Of a stretch of DNA of 64,000 bases, positions 35,200 through 46,904 are shown in pieces; within the stretch, counting starts at the first letter, position 1, and every line of letters starts with the position of its first letter. The position numbers were made by a program, and so were the translations under genes. This stretch comes from Wurfbainia villosa (lineage: Eukaryota; Streptophyta; Magnoliopsida; Zingiberales; Zingiberaceae): NCBI GenBank assembly GCA_025175895.1, contig CM045987.1:38528113-38592112 (forward strand). Reading direction: 5' to 3'. Below the pieces are notes generated by a model, which saw only the letters and a program-made list of their open reading frames with translations, was not told the origin of the DNA and ran no database searches.

Positions 35200-36370
35200 T
35201 TTTCATCTCCAGCGGTCGAGACAATCCCGATAGAGACATCAAGGTGGCACTGGACTTCCTGCTGAGTGCATCGGCTACTTTGTTCGCTTTCCCTGGGTGG
35301 TAAAAGATCTCCAGTCATAGTCCTTCACGAGCTCCAACCATCTCCGTTGTCTCATATTGAGGTCCTTCTGAGTGAAGAAATACCGCAGACTCCCGTGATC
35401 CGTATAAATCTTGCACTGTGCTCCATACAGATAGTGCCTCCACACCTTGAGAGCGAAGACCACAGCTGCTAGCTCTAAATCGTGAGTGGGGTAGTTCTTT
35501 TCATGTTCCTTGAGTTGCCTAGAGGCATAGGCAATAACTTTACCCCTCTGCATAAGTATAGCTCCGAGTCCCAATCCAAAGGCATCGCTGTACATGTCGA
35601 AGCTCTTGTCATTCTCTGGGAGAGTAAGGATTGGAGCACTTGTAAGTCTCCTTTTCAGCTCCAAGAAACTCTTCTCACATTCCTCTGTCCATACATACTT
35701 CTTGTTCTTCCGGGTGAGAGCTGTCATAGGTGCTGCTATTCTGGCGAAGTCTTCTACGAATTTCCGATAATAGCCCGCTAATCCGAGAAAACTCTTCACT
35801 TCACTAACATTCTTTGGCCTGCTCCAGTTACTCACAGCTTCAATCTTTCTTGGGTCTACCATAACTCCGTCTTTGGATATAATATGACCCAGAAAAGATA
35901 CTTGATCGAGCCAGAATTCACATTTGGAGAACTTGGCATATAGTTGCTTTTCTCGAAGAATCTGTAATACCATCTTCAGGTGTTCGGCATGCTGTTCTTG
36001 ATTTCTCGAATAGACGAGGATATCGTCAATGAAGATGATCACGAACATGTCAAGAAACGCCGAGAATACCCGATTCATCTGGTCCATGAACATAGCAGGA
36101 GCATTCGTCACCCCGAAAGGCATGACTACGAACTCATAATGTCCGTATATTGTTCGGAAAGTTGTCTTCGGTATATCATCTGGTTTCACTTTCACTTGAT
36201 GATAGCCAGACCTTAGGTCAATCTTAGAGAAGACGGTGGCACCCTTTAACTGGTCGAACAGGTCGTCAATCCATGGTAATGGGTACCTGTTCTTGATCGT
36301 CACATTATTTAGCGCTCGGTAGTCTATGCACATTCGCATAGACCCATCTTTCTTCTTTACCAACAGTACT
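35200..36370 (-). pseudogene. rt-rh: Reverse transcriptase-RNase H of Tekay element
   Basis: A continuous 362-codon frame (36363-35275) holds RT from KDGSMRMCIDYRALN through the active site FIDDILVYS to RNase H (YSDAFGLGLGAILMQRGKVI, then YTDHGSLRYF). It is the best-preserved pol part of this element. A single-base shift at the end, near 35310, breaks the YDW motif region; the normal ADALSR linker is readable in another frame just after. The upstream end is abrupt: homology starts at GAPVLLVKK near 36385 and neither protease nor gag precedes it. Confidence 0.9.
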
Positions 36371-36384
36371 GGAGCTCCCTATGA

Positions 36385-36700
36385 AGAGCAAAATATTGTC
36401 TCATCGACTCTATTACTACGTCTTCCATATATTACTGTCTCATCGACTCTATTACCACATCTTCCATATATTACTAAATCATCGACTCTATTACTACGTC
36501 TTCCAACCATGCTTATCTTCATATATTATAATAAGGCTAGCATAAGATTATTATGCATATATTCATCTCATCGACTCTATTACTACGTCTTCTATATATT
36601 ACTTGTCTCATCGACTCTATGACTACGTCTTCTAGCCATGCTTATCTTCATATATTATAATAAGGCTAGCATAAGGTTATCATTCATATTTATTTATGCA
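36385..36700 (-). repeat. Minisatellite where gag and protease are missing
   Basis: Five to six imperfect copies of a unit containing catcgactctattactacg and cttccatatattact, with two longer repeats including ataataaggctagcataag (36525 and 36657). They occupy the gap between RT and the leader. They look like local duplication at a deletion site. Confidence 0.75.
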
Positions 36701-36866
36701 TATTTAAACTAAAGGCCAGCATAAGGTTATCATACATATATTCATGCATATTTAAGCTAAAAGCATTTCTTATCTTACATGAAAGAAATAGAATAGGCAT
36801 AGAATTTCTTACTTGGAGCGGCAGGATTTGGAGCTTGATGTGTGTGTAGTGGAAAGGCAGAATTGG

Positions 36867-36878
36867 GCTCTGATACCA
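36867..36878 (-). other. Primer binding site of Tekay element
   Basis: gctctgatacca on plus, tggtatcagagc in element sense, directly beside the 5' LTR. Met-tRNA type, as in chromoviruses. Confidence 0.85.
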
Positions 36879-36879
36879 C

Positions 36880-39166
36880 TAGTAACGCTCGCCCTTCCCG
36901 TCCTCCTAACCCATATCCTATAGACGGGTGGCGGCGCTACGCGATCATACATTCATGCATATAACAGCGGAAGCATTTAAAAAACTTTACAACTTTTAAC
37001 TCTAATTACATTACCCAATCAACCTAACAATTTAATCATGGCAAAAGGTCTTAGCAATTTATTTAACTAAACATGTATTAACCATTTCAAGGTTCATAAA
37101 AATAAACATGAGTAACAACCATAGAAAGTATTAACGTCTCCTAACAGTTTACACAAAAACTGAAAATCATGCATAAGTCCGTATATGAAAAATGATCTCG
37201 TCCACCATGTCACTGCCACACACATCTTTGCCCCTCCTGCTGCTCCCTTTAATTTTTCCATTCCTTGCCTTGCTCTGCAGTACAAGGGAAAAACGACACT
37301 ATCAGCATATATGCTGAGTAAGATCCTTTCCTACTCACAAAAGCCATACAACATAAATTACACATAAGATAGTGACATGTTCATTTAACTAACATATAGT
37401 CATAGCATGGATGTAACTATTAACATGATCATCAAGAGGCATATAGACTTAGCATTCAAAATTCATGAGTAAAGCAATCCGTGACATGATCATCTAGGAC
37501 ATGTATCCCCATGGCATTTTTATCACAATAACATAATATCTTGTAATAACATAGACATGGAATAGTTATATGCAGAATGCTCTTTGAAAATATATACTTT
37601 CATAAGTACTTAAACATAATCTCAACATTAGGGCCCGGCATTGTATCCATGACTCGGCCCAGCCCATTTGGCGGTCCATTCGGAAGCCCATTTGGCGACC
37701 CCTTGTGGTCGTCGACCATCGGCACGTCGACCGTGTCATTACCACTAGGCCCGTACTTCGACATAGGGGCAACTTTGGATACAAGTCATGCGTAAAGTAA
37801 AATAACATACATGTTCTTTGACATAACATAAAGAGTGTTCTTGTCCCCACTCTTAGGGAAACATTTCTTAACCAATTCATATTCATAAGCCTTACGTAAC
37901 CATGGCATAGGGGTGCCTATCGTTCATGAACATAAACAGGTGCATCATGATAAAATGAGCAAAACTTAACATATACATTATGATACAATGGTCCTACATC
38001 AGCCGTTAACATGGACATAAGGTATGGAATCATGCAAATATATCGTCTAACTAGAATCATATCAATACCATATATATATACCTAGCATAACATGGAAAAT
38101 CATTCGGAATCATGTTCGGATTTTTTTTTTTTTTATTTATTTTCTTGTCCTTTTTAATCTTCCCGAGCCCAGCACAGACGACCTGCGTTGGACGACACAC
38201 CTGTGTCGTGGCTGAGCGGCATGCCTGCTAGCCGAGGAAGGCTCGTAGCCGAGCAAAGACTCTAGCGATCGGCGACACACAGGCGCCGAGCGGCATGCCT
38301 TGCGCTGCAAGACCGCTTTGCACCCGAGCTATTTGGCCCCGACATGCCTGTGCCGGGGCGGCATAGGCGTGTCCCGCGCTGCTCACCCCGACACGCTTGT
38401 GTCGGGGTGAAAGAGCGGCGTGTTGGCCTCTGTACGTGTTCTGCTTAACAAAATTTATACGAACCTCGTCCTAGGGTCTTAAGCAATATCAAACTTGGAA
38501 CCTCGTCTAAGGTTAATCATATTCAATACTGGGAAAAGAAGAACATGAAAAACTCTTTATTGCATAACACCACATTGGAAACATGAAAGCCATTCGAGAG
38601 AAACCCATGTACTGCAGGTGAGGGAATTCTTACCTTCGATTGCTTTAACTTATATTTGTAAAACCTAATGAGATGCAACCTTCTATCCCGCCCTAGCAGC
38701 TACCCTCCAAGGTCTCTTGAATCCCACTTTTCCTTGGATTCGGTGGAGAAGACAACCCTAGGAGAGAATTCTCCTTGATGTGTGGTTCGGCGGTGGAGGG
38801 ATCAAGAGAGAGTAGAGAGGTGTCCTCTAGAGTATTAGGGAGGTTAAATTTATAACCATCAAGGCATAACCTATTCCCTTATAAATTTTCTTAAATTTCT
38901 CTCTTTAACAGAATTAATTCCTTCTTCAATTAAATTCGTGACTTCTCCCTAATCATATAAAAATTTTATTGGATTTTTTTTTGGTGACTCACCCCTTCTT
39001 GTCCGGTTTTCTTTTCTTTTATCTTTTCTTTTATTTCCTTTAAATCCCATGTAAGCCTATTATCATCATGCATAATTATCTTTATTTTCTTTAACCCACA
39101 TAAGGGCCCCTTTATTATCATGCCTCATTATCTATAAAACTCCTAAGATTTTTTTCGGGTGTTACA
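36880..39166 (-). repeat. Tekay 5' LTR
   Basis: 2.29 kb, the partner of 29331-30365 plus 32412-33671. It starts tagtaacgctc (changed from the expected TG) and ends gtgttaca. Short frames at 37094-37886 are duplicates of those in the other LTR and are not genes. Confidence 0.88.
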
Positions 39167-39361
39167 CCTCAGAGTTTGGAGAAGAATATTTTGCATGGGC
39201 TAGGATGGAATGTTTGAGTCGCACGGTTGATTTAGGGCAAACCTCATGGATTTTACCCTTTTAATGGGACACGAAATGACCATGTGAAATTTACATGGTC
39301 GGCTATTTGTGAATCTAGATTTTTCCCAGAGTGGCACATGGTTCGAGCCTTTTCACATGCC
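39167..39361 (-). repeat. 195-bp duplication, right copy
   Basis: Repeats 29135-29329, including the N-terminal coding end of Athila ORF1. Beyond 39361 the Athila-1 sequence continues without a break (cctgccgtgtgtcctac), so this is the native position. Confidence 0.85.
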
Positions 39362-39623
39362 CTGCCGTGTGTCCTACTGACTGTTGGGCATGGTCGTGTG
39401 GAATCCACACGACTACTTGTGCTCCCTTCTGGGGTTCTAAAAAGGAATCTCTCTTCTACCCAACAAGTTGTAAATAATTATAAACTACTTGAACGGATTC
39501 TAATGGGAAAAAATTCATATCTAAACTCAACGTGCATAAATGCGAAAGTCAAGAAAATAAAACTTGGGCAACCTCCCATGAAGCGCTTGTTTAAGGTCTT
39601 TTGCTTGACCATACTCCTTTGCA
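39362..39623 (-). other. Athila-1 post-pol spacer
   Basis: Short spacer between protease and ORF1. In minus sense it contains aagcgcttcatgggaggttg, the block that normally follows pol in Athila-like elements. The palindrome cgtgtggaatccacacg is at 39395-39411. No RT, RH or IN sequence is present. Confidence 0.7.
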
Positions 39624-41589
39624 TTAGCTTGGCTCCGATGGCTCCGTGAACCTCCATCCATCTGTTTTAGAATCTCTATCTTCCAGTGGGGTCTTTGCTA
39701 TCCGGTAGGAAGTATACCCATTTGAGAATGGAGCATTACACTCTGATAAGTTAAATATGATAATCTCGCCATCCACTTCCAAGGAGACTTTGTGCTCCTT
39801 CACGTTTATGCATGCTCCTGTTGTTGCCAGAAAGGGTTTCCCTAAGATGATTGGGTTCTGAGGGCTTGGTCTTGTATCCAATATGATGAAGTCTGTGAGT
39901 ATCACAAAACTTTCTATTACAATAGGTACGACCACTAGCATGCCAACTGGTTCCCTAATGGTGTCATCCACCATACAAATAGCCAGGCCAGCCGGTTGTA
40001 ACCCACTCAGTCCCATCTCCTTATAGATCACATAGGACACAACGCTAATGGATGATCCTAGGTCACATAATGCTTCGTTGATTCTCTCCCCATAGATCGC
40101 ACAGGGTATGACAAAATCACAAGGGTCATCAATCTTGGGTGGAATCTTGTCTTCAATTTCTACTTGGTTTGGCAACGTTGAAATCATGGTTGCGCACCCC
40201 TTAGTGAGTTTGTTTTTCTGACCCTTTGAGTCACTGTATGCTCCATCTCTCTTAACTAGGTTTTGCTCATTCGGTCCGGGTGAATTATCCATGGGTTGCG
40301 ATACGGTTTTGGCTATTTGGTCTACTTGTGTTTCCAGCATTTTGGTGTGGCTTGTGAGCCCATCGACAGAGGTCTTCAACTCCCTCAATGCCTCTTCAAT
40401 TTTTTGATGTTGCTGCTGGAATTCTACATTAACCTTAGTCTGGGTAGCAATGAAACCTTCAATCATTAACTCAAGCCTAGACTAAGATGGTTGTTGCTGC
40501 CTATTGCCATGTTGCTCGTATCCTCCCGATTGATGAAAATTTCCGGGTGGTTCTTCTATCTGGGATTGTATGTGCTAGAATATGGATTGTTGTGCCTCTG
40601 ATTGTACTCACCCATCGCATCGACGTGCTCAACCTTCTCCTCAAAGCTACTCTGCCTACATAGTGGTCTTCCTGATATGTTGCTACTCCATCTCCAAAGG
40701 AATTGACTTCATATACAGAAGCAAGGGTTAGGGAGTCAAATCATCTACTTAGTACGTCCATTATTATCGCTAGATGATCAATTGAGTTAACGACATATCT
40801 ACTGGATGCAAGCACAGGGTGACTACGTTTGGAAGCCTATTGATGTTGGTTTTGAGCCACCTCCTCAATCAGTTCTTCTACTTACTCAATGGTCTTGTTC
40901 ATCAACGCTCCTCCTGTAGTAGAATCTAAAGATACCCTCGTGGTGTATGTAATCCCATTATAGAATATGTGGATCACCAGCCTCCTCTCGAGACCGTGAT
41001 GGGGGCACTGATATAGTAGCCCCTTGTAGTGATCCCAGACTTCAAAAAGGGACTCTCCTTCTTTCTAGCGGAATCTAGTGATCAAGTGGCGCATCTGAGT
41101 AGTCTAACTTGGTGGGAAGAATTTATTCATGAATTACTGCTCACACTGCTCCGATGTGGTGATGCTTCCTGAAGGAAGGGAGTGAATCCATGTCTTCGCC
41201 TTGTCCCTCAATGAGAATGGGAATAGGCTCAGACGGATCGCAATAGTGGACACTCCATTGAATTTCAAGGTCGAGCATATCTCTAAGAATGTCTCTAGGT
41301 GACGGTTTATGTCTTCAGTTGCAGCTCCTCCGAATTGGCTCTGCTGGACCATGTGTATAAGTGTAGGTTTCAGTTCAAAATTATTAGTTGTGATGGATGG
41401 TCCAGCTATACTAGGTCTATACCCTCTAGCATTCGAAGCTGCATAATCCCGCAGAGGGCAGCTACCTATGTTTGTCAATGGGGTGTCATGCTCCTCCATA
41501 TCTTTCTGTTTATCCCTCCTTCGATGGTAGGTTTTTTCTATTTCTAGTTCAATCGGAAGCAGATTTTCTGACCCTAAACATCTATTCAT
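39624..41589 (-). pseudogene. gag-pro: Athila-1 gag-protease pseudogene
   Basis: Frame 41589-41134 carries the gag region (LRDYAASNARGYRPSIAGP, then FELKPTLIHMVQQSQFGG and DKAKTWIHSLPSGSITT) typical of Athila/Tat gypsy elements. A 670-base stretch with stops follows. Frame 40466-39624 then has a coiled-coil-like segment (HQKIEEALRELKTSVDGL) and the retroviral-type protease (FVIPCAIYGERINEALCDLG, then NPIILGKPFLATTGACINV). The active-site DTG reads DLG, as is often seen in this lineage. The frame ends directly before the post-pol spacer, so the copy lacks RT, RNase H and integrase. Confidence 0.85.
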
Positions 41590-41850
41590 ACGATGAACTA
41601 AGCTGCAAAATCAAGAGTGTATACTACTTATTTGGACGGAATCAATTAACCTAAAAGTAATGCACTGAATAAAGTAAACATAGAAAATTGAACTAAGGCA
41701 AAATGTAATATGACTAATAAAATAATCTAGATTGAATATAAACAATAGAAATCCAAAATTAAATAAACTGAAATGAAATAAAATAAGAAACCAAATCTAG
41801 TCTAGGTCCGATCTAAACTATCCACTTTTTGATCCGACATCAAATCTGCA
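41590..41850 (-). other. Athila-1 leader
   Basis: AT-rich segment of about 260 bases between primer site and gag. No frame or repeat seen. Confidence 0.6.
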
Positions 41851-41868
41851 GTCCCCGGCAACGGCGCC
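41851..41868 (-). other. Primer binding site of Athila-1
   Basis: gtccccggcaacggcgcc on plus, ggcgccgttgccggggac in element sense. This is the characteristic primer site of Athila/Tat gypsy elements, seven bases from the LTR. Confidence 0.9.
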
Positions 41869-41875
41869 TAAAACT

Positions 41876-43420
41876 TGATGAGCGCGAACACAACCTCAAA
41901 TCTCCGAAGAAAATCGCCAAGGACTCAAAGCGCGCGCTCGCGCTCAACGCCTGCAAGTGCACGGATGTTGTCAAGTAATAAAAGATGTATCGATCACACA
42001 GAGACTGAGATTCAAATACTATTTATCCAGTGGATGTCGTTGTTCGGAATAAATTTCCTAAGAGTAAGGTTTGCGAGGTCGATGATAGTCCTAACTCAAC
42101 TACGGTGTCACTTGGAGAAAACAAAGGTAGGTTCAAAGTTCCCTTAAAGGATTCTAGGACTTCGGTTTCACTTGTGCATTGTTGAATATGATATCAATTT
42201 AATGCCTTTAGGATCTATAGCTATGATTTTGCCGGAGGACCATCATGTATTTGCTCGATGAACTTTTGCTTCAACCGGGAACTACCTATTCCTAACCAAG
42301 TTTCCCTTTCGAATCGTCAGAGCTTAGGGGGTTGATACTATTGGGAGCCCTCCTTCACTAGGGTCCCTCAACCCTCTAGAATTGATGTCTCCTACTTTCG
42401 GCCTTCTACTAAGATAGGTTATTGAGGTATGAGGATGTCCTAGTAATCCCTATGAAGAGATGGATCATATTTCATATCCTACTCTATCATATTCTACTTT
42501 CTACTATTATGGGAGGGAGGATGACTACTAGGGTTCCTCCTTGGTTCTCCTAGATTATCGATACGAAGGCTTTCCATCCTTGTATTGGCTACGTGCAATA
42601 GAAATAGACCCAAGACATAATTCTCATTGATCTAAACAACATAAATTGCAAATAGATTCAAAAGGAATGAATAACTATTTTAACTAGCATGTCCATATAC
42701 ACAAGCTACTCTCTAATCCTAGAATTGAAGTATCTACTCCATAATTGAATGAAAAATAATGCAAGACATCTCAAGGTGAATCATTACAATGCGAATAGAA
42801 TGAAAAATAAAGGAAATACTTTCTATTCTATCTGATGTAGTGTCTTGGTTCTTCTCCACAATGCCAGAGCATTGATTTGGATCTTCAAGAAACTTCTTTC
42901 CTCCACACTATGAGTCTCCGGTGCTTCTTAGGGCATCTTCTTGTCATCCTAGCCGTCGGGCCCTCTCCTTAGGGTTTGGGCATGCCTTCCTATTTATAGA
43001 AGAGAAGTCGGCTTTTATTAAAATCCTGCAAAACCCTAATCTGTGTCAAATCCGGGTAATACCACACAACCGTGTGGAATCCACACGGTCAGTCGTGTGG
43101 CACAATAGAAACCTTGCCCTAAGTCTGGCTTCGGGGTCGGGCATGCCTGTGTGAAATTTACATGGTCGATTGTGTCTTCCTCTGAATCGTCTTATGAATG
43201 TCATCTCTTGATCCGGAGCTTTCTTGCCTTCCTTTAGCTTCAATTTTGTGTCATTTTATCTCCCAAAATGTCGTCCTACACATAAAACAGCAAGAGCAAT
43301 TCTCCAAACTAGAAAATAGGAAATGAATGCAAAACAAATAAGAATGTGCATAAAATAGGTATAAAATGTCATGAGATGTGTGCTAAAACTACTCCTAAAA
43401 CCCTCTATGTTTTGCTCACA
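41876..43420 (-). repeat. Athila-1 5' LTR
   Basis: About 1545 bases with plus-strand borders TGATGAGCG and GCTCACA. It matches 25271-26672. The palindrome cgtgtggaatccacacg is at 43071-43087. It is followed by ttaat, the presumed target duplication, and then by Athila-2. Confidence 0.88.
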
Positions 43421-43426
43421 TTAATT

Positions 43427-43850
43427 AGCCAATGAAACAATAAGGCAACCCTTAGGCATGCAAGAAGACATCCCAATGGTAGTAGGAAGATTTACAATAC
43501 CTAATGACTTTCTTATCATTGATATGGGTCATACTACCGAAACCCCTATTATCTTAGGGAGACCCTTCTTAGCTTCGGCTGTAGCTCTTATTAACATGAA
43601 AAATAATAGATTATCTTTAGGAATAGGAAACGACAAGATCCAATTTAATCTTTCTAACCCTAATGCAACAAATATAAGAGAATCCACTTGTAGAATTGCA
43701 TCAATACGCGATAGAAGAACTTTTTAAGTTACAACCCAGAGCCGATGGACATCCTTACTTAATCGATTACAACATATGTACTCCCATAAGATGAGTAAGA
43801 AGCATCGACTTCGAACCATGATAGAAATTTATATGAGTCAAGCTTACAAC
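43427..43850 (+). pseudogene. pro: Athila-2 protease fragment
   Basis: Starts inside the protease just after the Athila-1 insertion point and reads RQPLGMQEDIPMVVGRF-like residues (frame 43458-43727), then FLIIDMGHTTETPIILGRPF and NMKNNRLSLGIGNDKIQFNL. This is the C-terminal half of an Athila-type protease, of a different subfamily from Athila-1. It ends at 43727 and is followed directly by post-pol sequence (aaaaagcatttattgggagc). No RT or integrase follows. Gag and the 5' LTR would lie left of the window. Confidence 0.8.
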
Positions 43851-45800
43851 TTAAAAAAAAAGCATTTATTGGGAGCCAACCCAAGACTTAGTTTTTGTAA
43901 TTTTTTTTTTTTTGCAAATTCTCATCTTTTCACTTACAATTTCACTTTTTAATTTCAGGAACACAAAAATCAGCTACCCAGACAAGTAAACTTACTTGCA
44001 AAGGAAAAGAACCTAAAACACCCCACCTATGCCATTTGGCATTAGACTGTCGCATGGTCGACACCGCAAATATAGGGCTTGGCATGATCATGCCAAGCCA
44101 AAACTCATGCTTTACTTGCTAAAACTCTCCAACCACTTGTCCTCCTTCAAATTCCAGTGAAGATCCAACCACCATAACCTTCTCCAAGACAAAGCAAAGG
44201 TTCCTCGAGGATTGGCGATGATGTAGCAGCCATTTGAAATGAAGATCTAGAGATTTCATGCTCAATCTTGCTTCAATAGCCCTTTCAACCATTTTCCAGC
44301 CGAATCGCTTCTTCCAACTCTAGATCAGCCTTCCACAAGTTTGATCTAGGATCTCAAGGCAATTTCCGAGTTCAAGAATACCATTCTGAGGAGTTACAAC
44401 TACTTTTATAAAATTTTCAATTAAGATCCAAATTTTCCAGCAACTTTCCTTACATTCTGGCAAACTTCTTCCTATTTCCATGTTGTACAAGAGATTCAAA
44501 AGCATCACCATGTTCAAAAGGCTAAGGAGAAACTCTATCGTTGCATCCACTATCGCTTCCACTGTCGACACTCCTAATCCAAGGTGTAGAGCATACAACG
44601 AGGGTAATGAGAATCTTTATAATATTATATTTTGAAATGCTAATCATAGGGCTAGATTTGACATTTTGGTTAAAAGAAAAATGGTTAGTGCTCGATATAT
44701 TGATAACTACACTATTGAAACTTTAGAATTTAGGGATGATATTGCTTGGATAATTAGTAGGGTTTGATGAACCAGACTTATGATTATAACTTACCCTACC
44801 TATTCGAAAATAACCCTATAATTCCTAAGCTTTATAGAAGTTGAGAACTTATCTGGTAGAAACAGTGATACAGGTAAGATTACCTTTAGGATGTTTAATA
44901 ATGAGTACACATGGACACTTGAGGAATTTAAGTCTGTTTATGATTTGCCATGTGGAGAAAAAAGAAAACACCTAGGGGATTTCAAGATTTCGTATTTTGG
45001 GGTGATATTGCTAGAGGTCCATATGCTTATGATCCTTCTAGGTCTAAATCTTCCAACCTCCCTAACCTAATTTTTAGGTACCTCCATAGGGTAATGGCTA
45101 ATACGATCTTTGATCAAGGAGACAACGAAGTTGTAGTTAGGCAGAGTGAATTGATTACTTTATGAGCCATGTTAAACAATGTAAATATTGATATTATCTT
45201 ACATTTTATTAGACACCTGGTAAAAATAGGAAAAAGCTCGACAAGATCAATCTTAGTTGGAGGTTTAATAACACAAATAGCAATGAACTTAGGGTATAAT
45301 GTTGATGGGCAAGAGTCTATTCCACTTAACCCCAAGATTGATATTTATGCTTGTATGGTCATGAGAATGGTCACAAGGGATGAAGGAAGGTATTGTTTAA
45401 TTTTAAAGAATCGTTTTCCATTGCCACTTCCAAACCCTGACTGCATTATCGTAAGGAACTAAGCCAACTGGCTCATGACTGATGTGATTCCCATGCATGA
45501 CCCCTTAGAGTTGACGATAGTACCACCTCACAAAGTCGACCCTCCTAAGCATTTTTTTTGACTCTTTTTATGCAAGTGCTAACACTTTTGATGATGCATA
45601 TGCTAGGATTCAGTACTCCCTGGATACACTACACATAGACCTAAAGGAGCAGCGGGCCAAACTTAGCACTCAAAGGCAAATGATAGAGGTCATGTACCAT
45701 TGGCACCTTTCGCAAGGTCATTTCTTTGCACCTCCTCTTCTTGAGTAGTTTACTTTCTTGTTACCCTTCTATACATTGAGGCCAATGCATATTTTAAGTT
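43851..45800 (+). pseudogene. Athila-2 spacer and ORF1 pseudogene
   Basis: The post-pol motif (KKAFIGSQPKT-like) is at about 43850-43890, then a T-rich run and ORF1 in broken frames. Recognisable parts are the segment ITFRMFNNEYTWTLEEFKSV near 44880, a fragment at 44950-45165 and frame 45169-45462 (MLNNVNIDIILHFIRHLVKI, then GGLITQIAMNLGYNVDG). These resemble the Athila-1 ORF1 (RLFNIEHEWTL). Several stops and shifts. A C-terminal part follows to about 45750. Confidence 0.7.
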
Positions 45801-45810
45801 TAGGGGGTGA
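45793..45810 (+). other. Polypurine tract region of Athila-2
   Basis: ttaagtttagggggtga, the conserved end of Athila internal regions. Its own 3' LTR would be expected here, but the next sequence aligns with a different, minus-strand LTR. Confidence 0.6.
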
Positions 45811-46904
45811 TGCGGCGAGGAAGATTTGTTCACCTCCTTTCGATGCGATGAAGCACGAAGGGAGCTTTGGGGGGGGGGGGTTCTCATAGGCCGCAACAGT
45901 AAAGATGAGAAAGTGAAGTAGAGAAACGCAAAACCAACACAGGCAACAAAACTAAGACACGGGATGTAACGTGGTTCGGAATAAGGATTCCTACTCCATG
46001 GAGGTGAGCTCCCTCACCGGATGTAGTGCCAAAGCACTTTAACTATGAACATCCTCCTTCACGGAAAGGAAACTTCCGGAGGTGGAGGAGAAAACCTCTT
46101 ATAGTCAAATCACAATACAAGAAAGAGTACATGCAACGCAAAAGAAAAGATCGCTACTCTCCTTCTCTGGCGTGGTGGTCGCTCTCCTTCTCCTGATGCG
46201 TCTTCGTTTCTTGCTAGTTGGAATCATGCGGACCCTCCTCCTTCTATCCTCTTCCTCCCTTTTATCCTCCTTCTCTGATCCAGCGTTACCTCGCGAGTTG
46301 TCCCCATCATACACTTGGCCACCACGTCCACCTGGAGAATAATTCTGTTACAGATACCAGGAGCGAAGGCTCCTCGGAATATTATGTGGGGACCCCTCCT
46401 TCTATTACATAACACCTCTTCATCTACATTTCGGGAAACTAGGTTAGCCTGCCCCACTCAACCATCTGCTTTTGGTGAAACTAACTTAGGTTTATATCTC
46501 ACGGGTGGCATAGCCCTTGGGCTCCTCACTAGCCCGAACCAACTCCCCTTCTTCCCCCACCGAACTACCTCCGGACTGACTAGGCCGAATCGATTCTTAT
46601 CCATCCCGTCTGCTTCTTGGCCTATCTAGCCGAATCGATTCTTGCTTATTTCATAGCGAAGCGCCTCCCCCCGCCTCCGCTTTGTCGTGTCGATTACCTT
46701 CACTAACTCTCCCGTGCCAATTATTTCAGGCGCTTGCGCCCGAACCGTTCCTCCCCTCTTTCTCCGTCGAACCAATTATTTGGTTCAGGTAACACCTTAC
46801 ATGCGAGCCCTCCTATCTGGTTCATAGAGAAGAGGTAACAGCAGTACCCAAAAATAGTCAAGCGAAGTTATAAGCTTGACTTTCCAACTATATAAGGTTT
46901 CTAC
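45811..46904 (-). mobile_element. LTR fragment Z, related in layout to the gag-only element LTR
   Basis: Starts tgcggcgagg. The block gatgtaacgtggttc lies 152 bases from the start, against 149 in the gag-only LTR. A G-run near 45871-45882 corresponds to the ggggggtg of that LTR. A minus-strand TATA-like ctataagagg is near 46095. It is cut at 46904 by X-right. The remainder should lie past the right window edge. It could instead be Athila-2's own 3' LTR; the shared layout makes the minus-strand reading more likely. Frames at 46082-46629 on both strands are LTR shadows. Confidence 0.55.

Larger units (their letters stand above)
29331..39166 (-). mobile_element. Tekay/Del-type chromodomain gypsy retrotransposon, internally deleted
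   Basis: Two LTRs of about 2.3 kb flank an internal region of only 3.2 kb with RT-RH-integrase-chromodomain on the minus strand, the order of a gypsy chromovirus. Gag and protease are missing. The left LTR lacks its first about 10 bases (the right copy has tagtaacgctc there) and joins Athila sequence directly. A solo Y LTR sits in the left LTR. Flanks carry a 195-bp repeat instead of a 5-bp duplication. Confidence 0.88.

Noticed and set aside
43046..43243. Frames in the Athila-1 5' LTR on both strands
   Set aside because: LTR sequence with palindromic cacacgg motifs; not kept in the other LTR.
46082..46629. Overlapping frames on both strands in LTR fragment Z
   Set aside because: No recognisable domain, both strands open, and location within an LTR-like segment.
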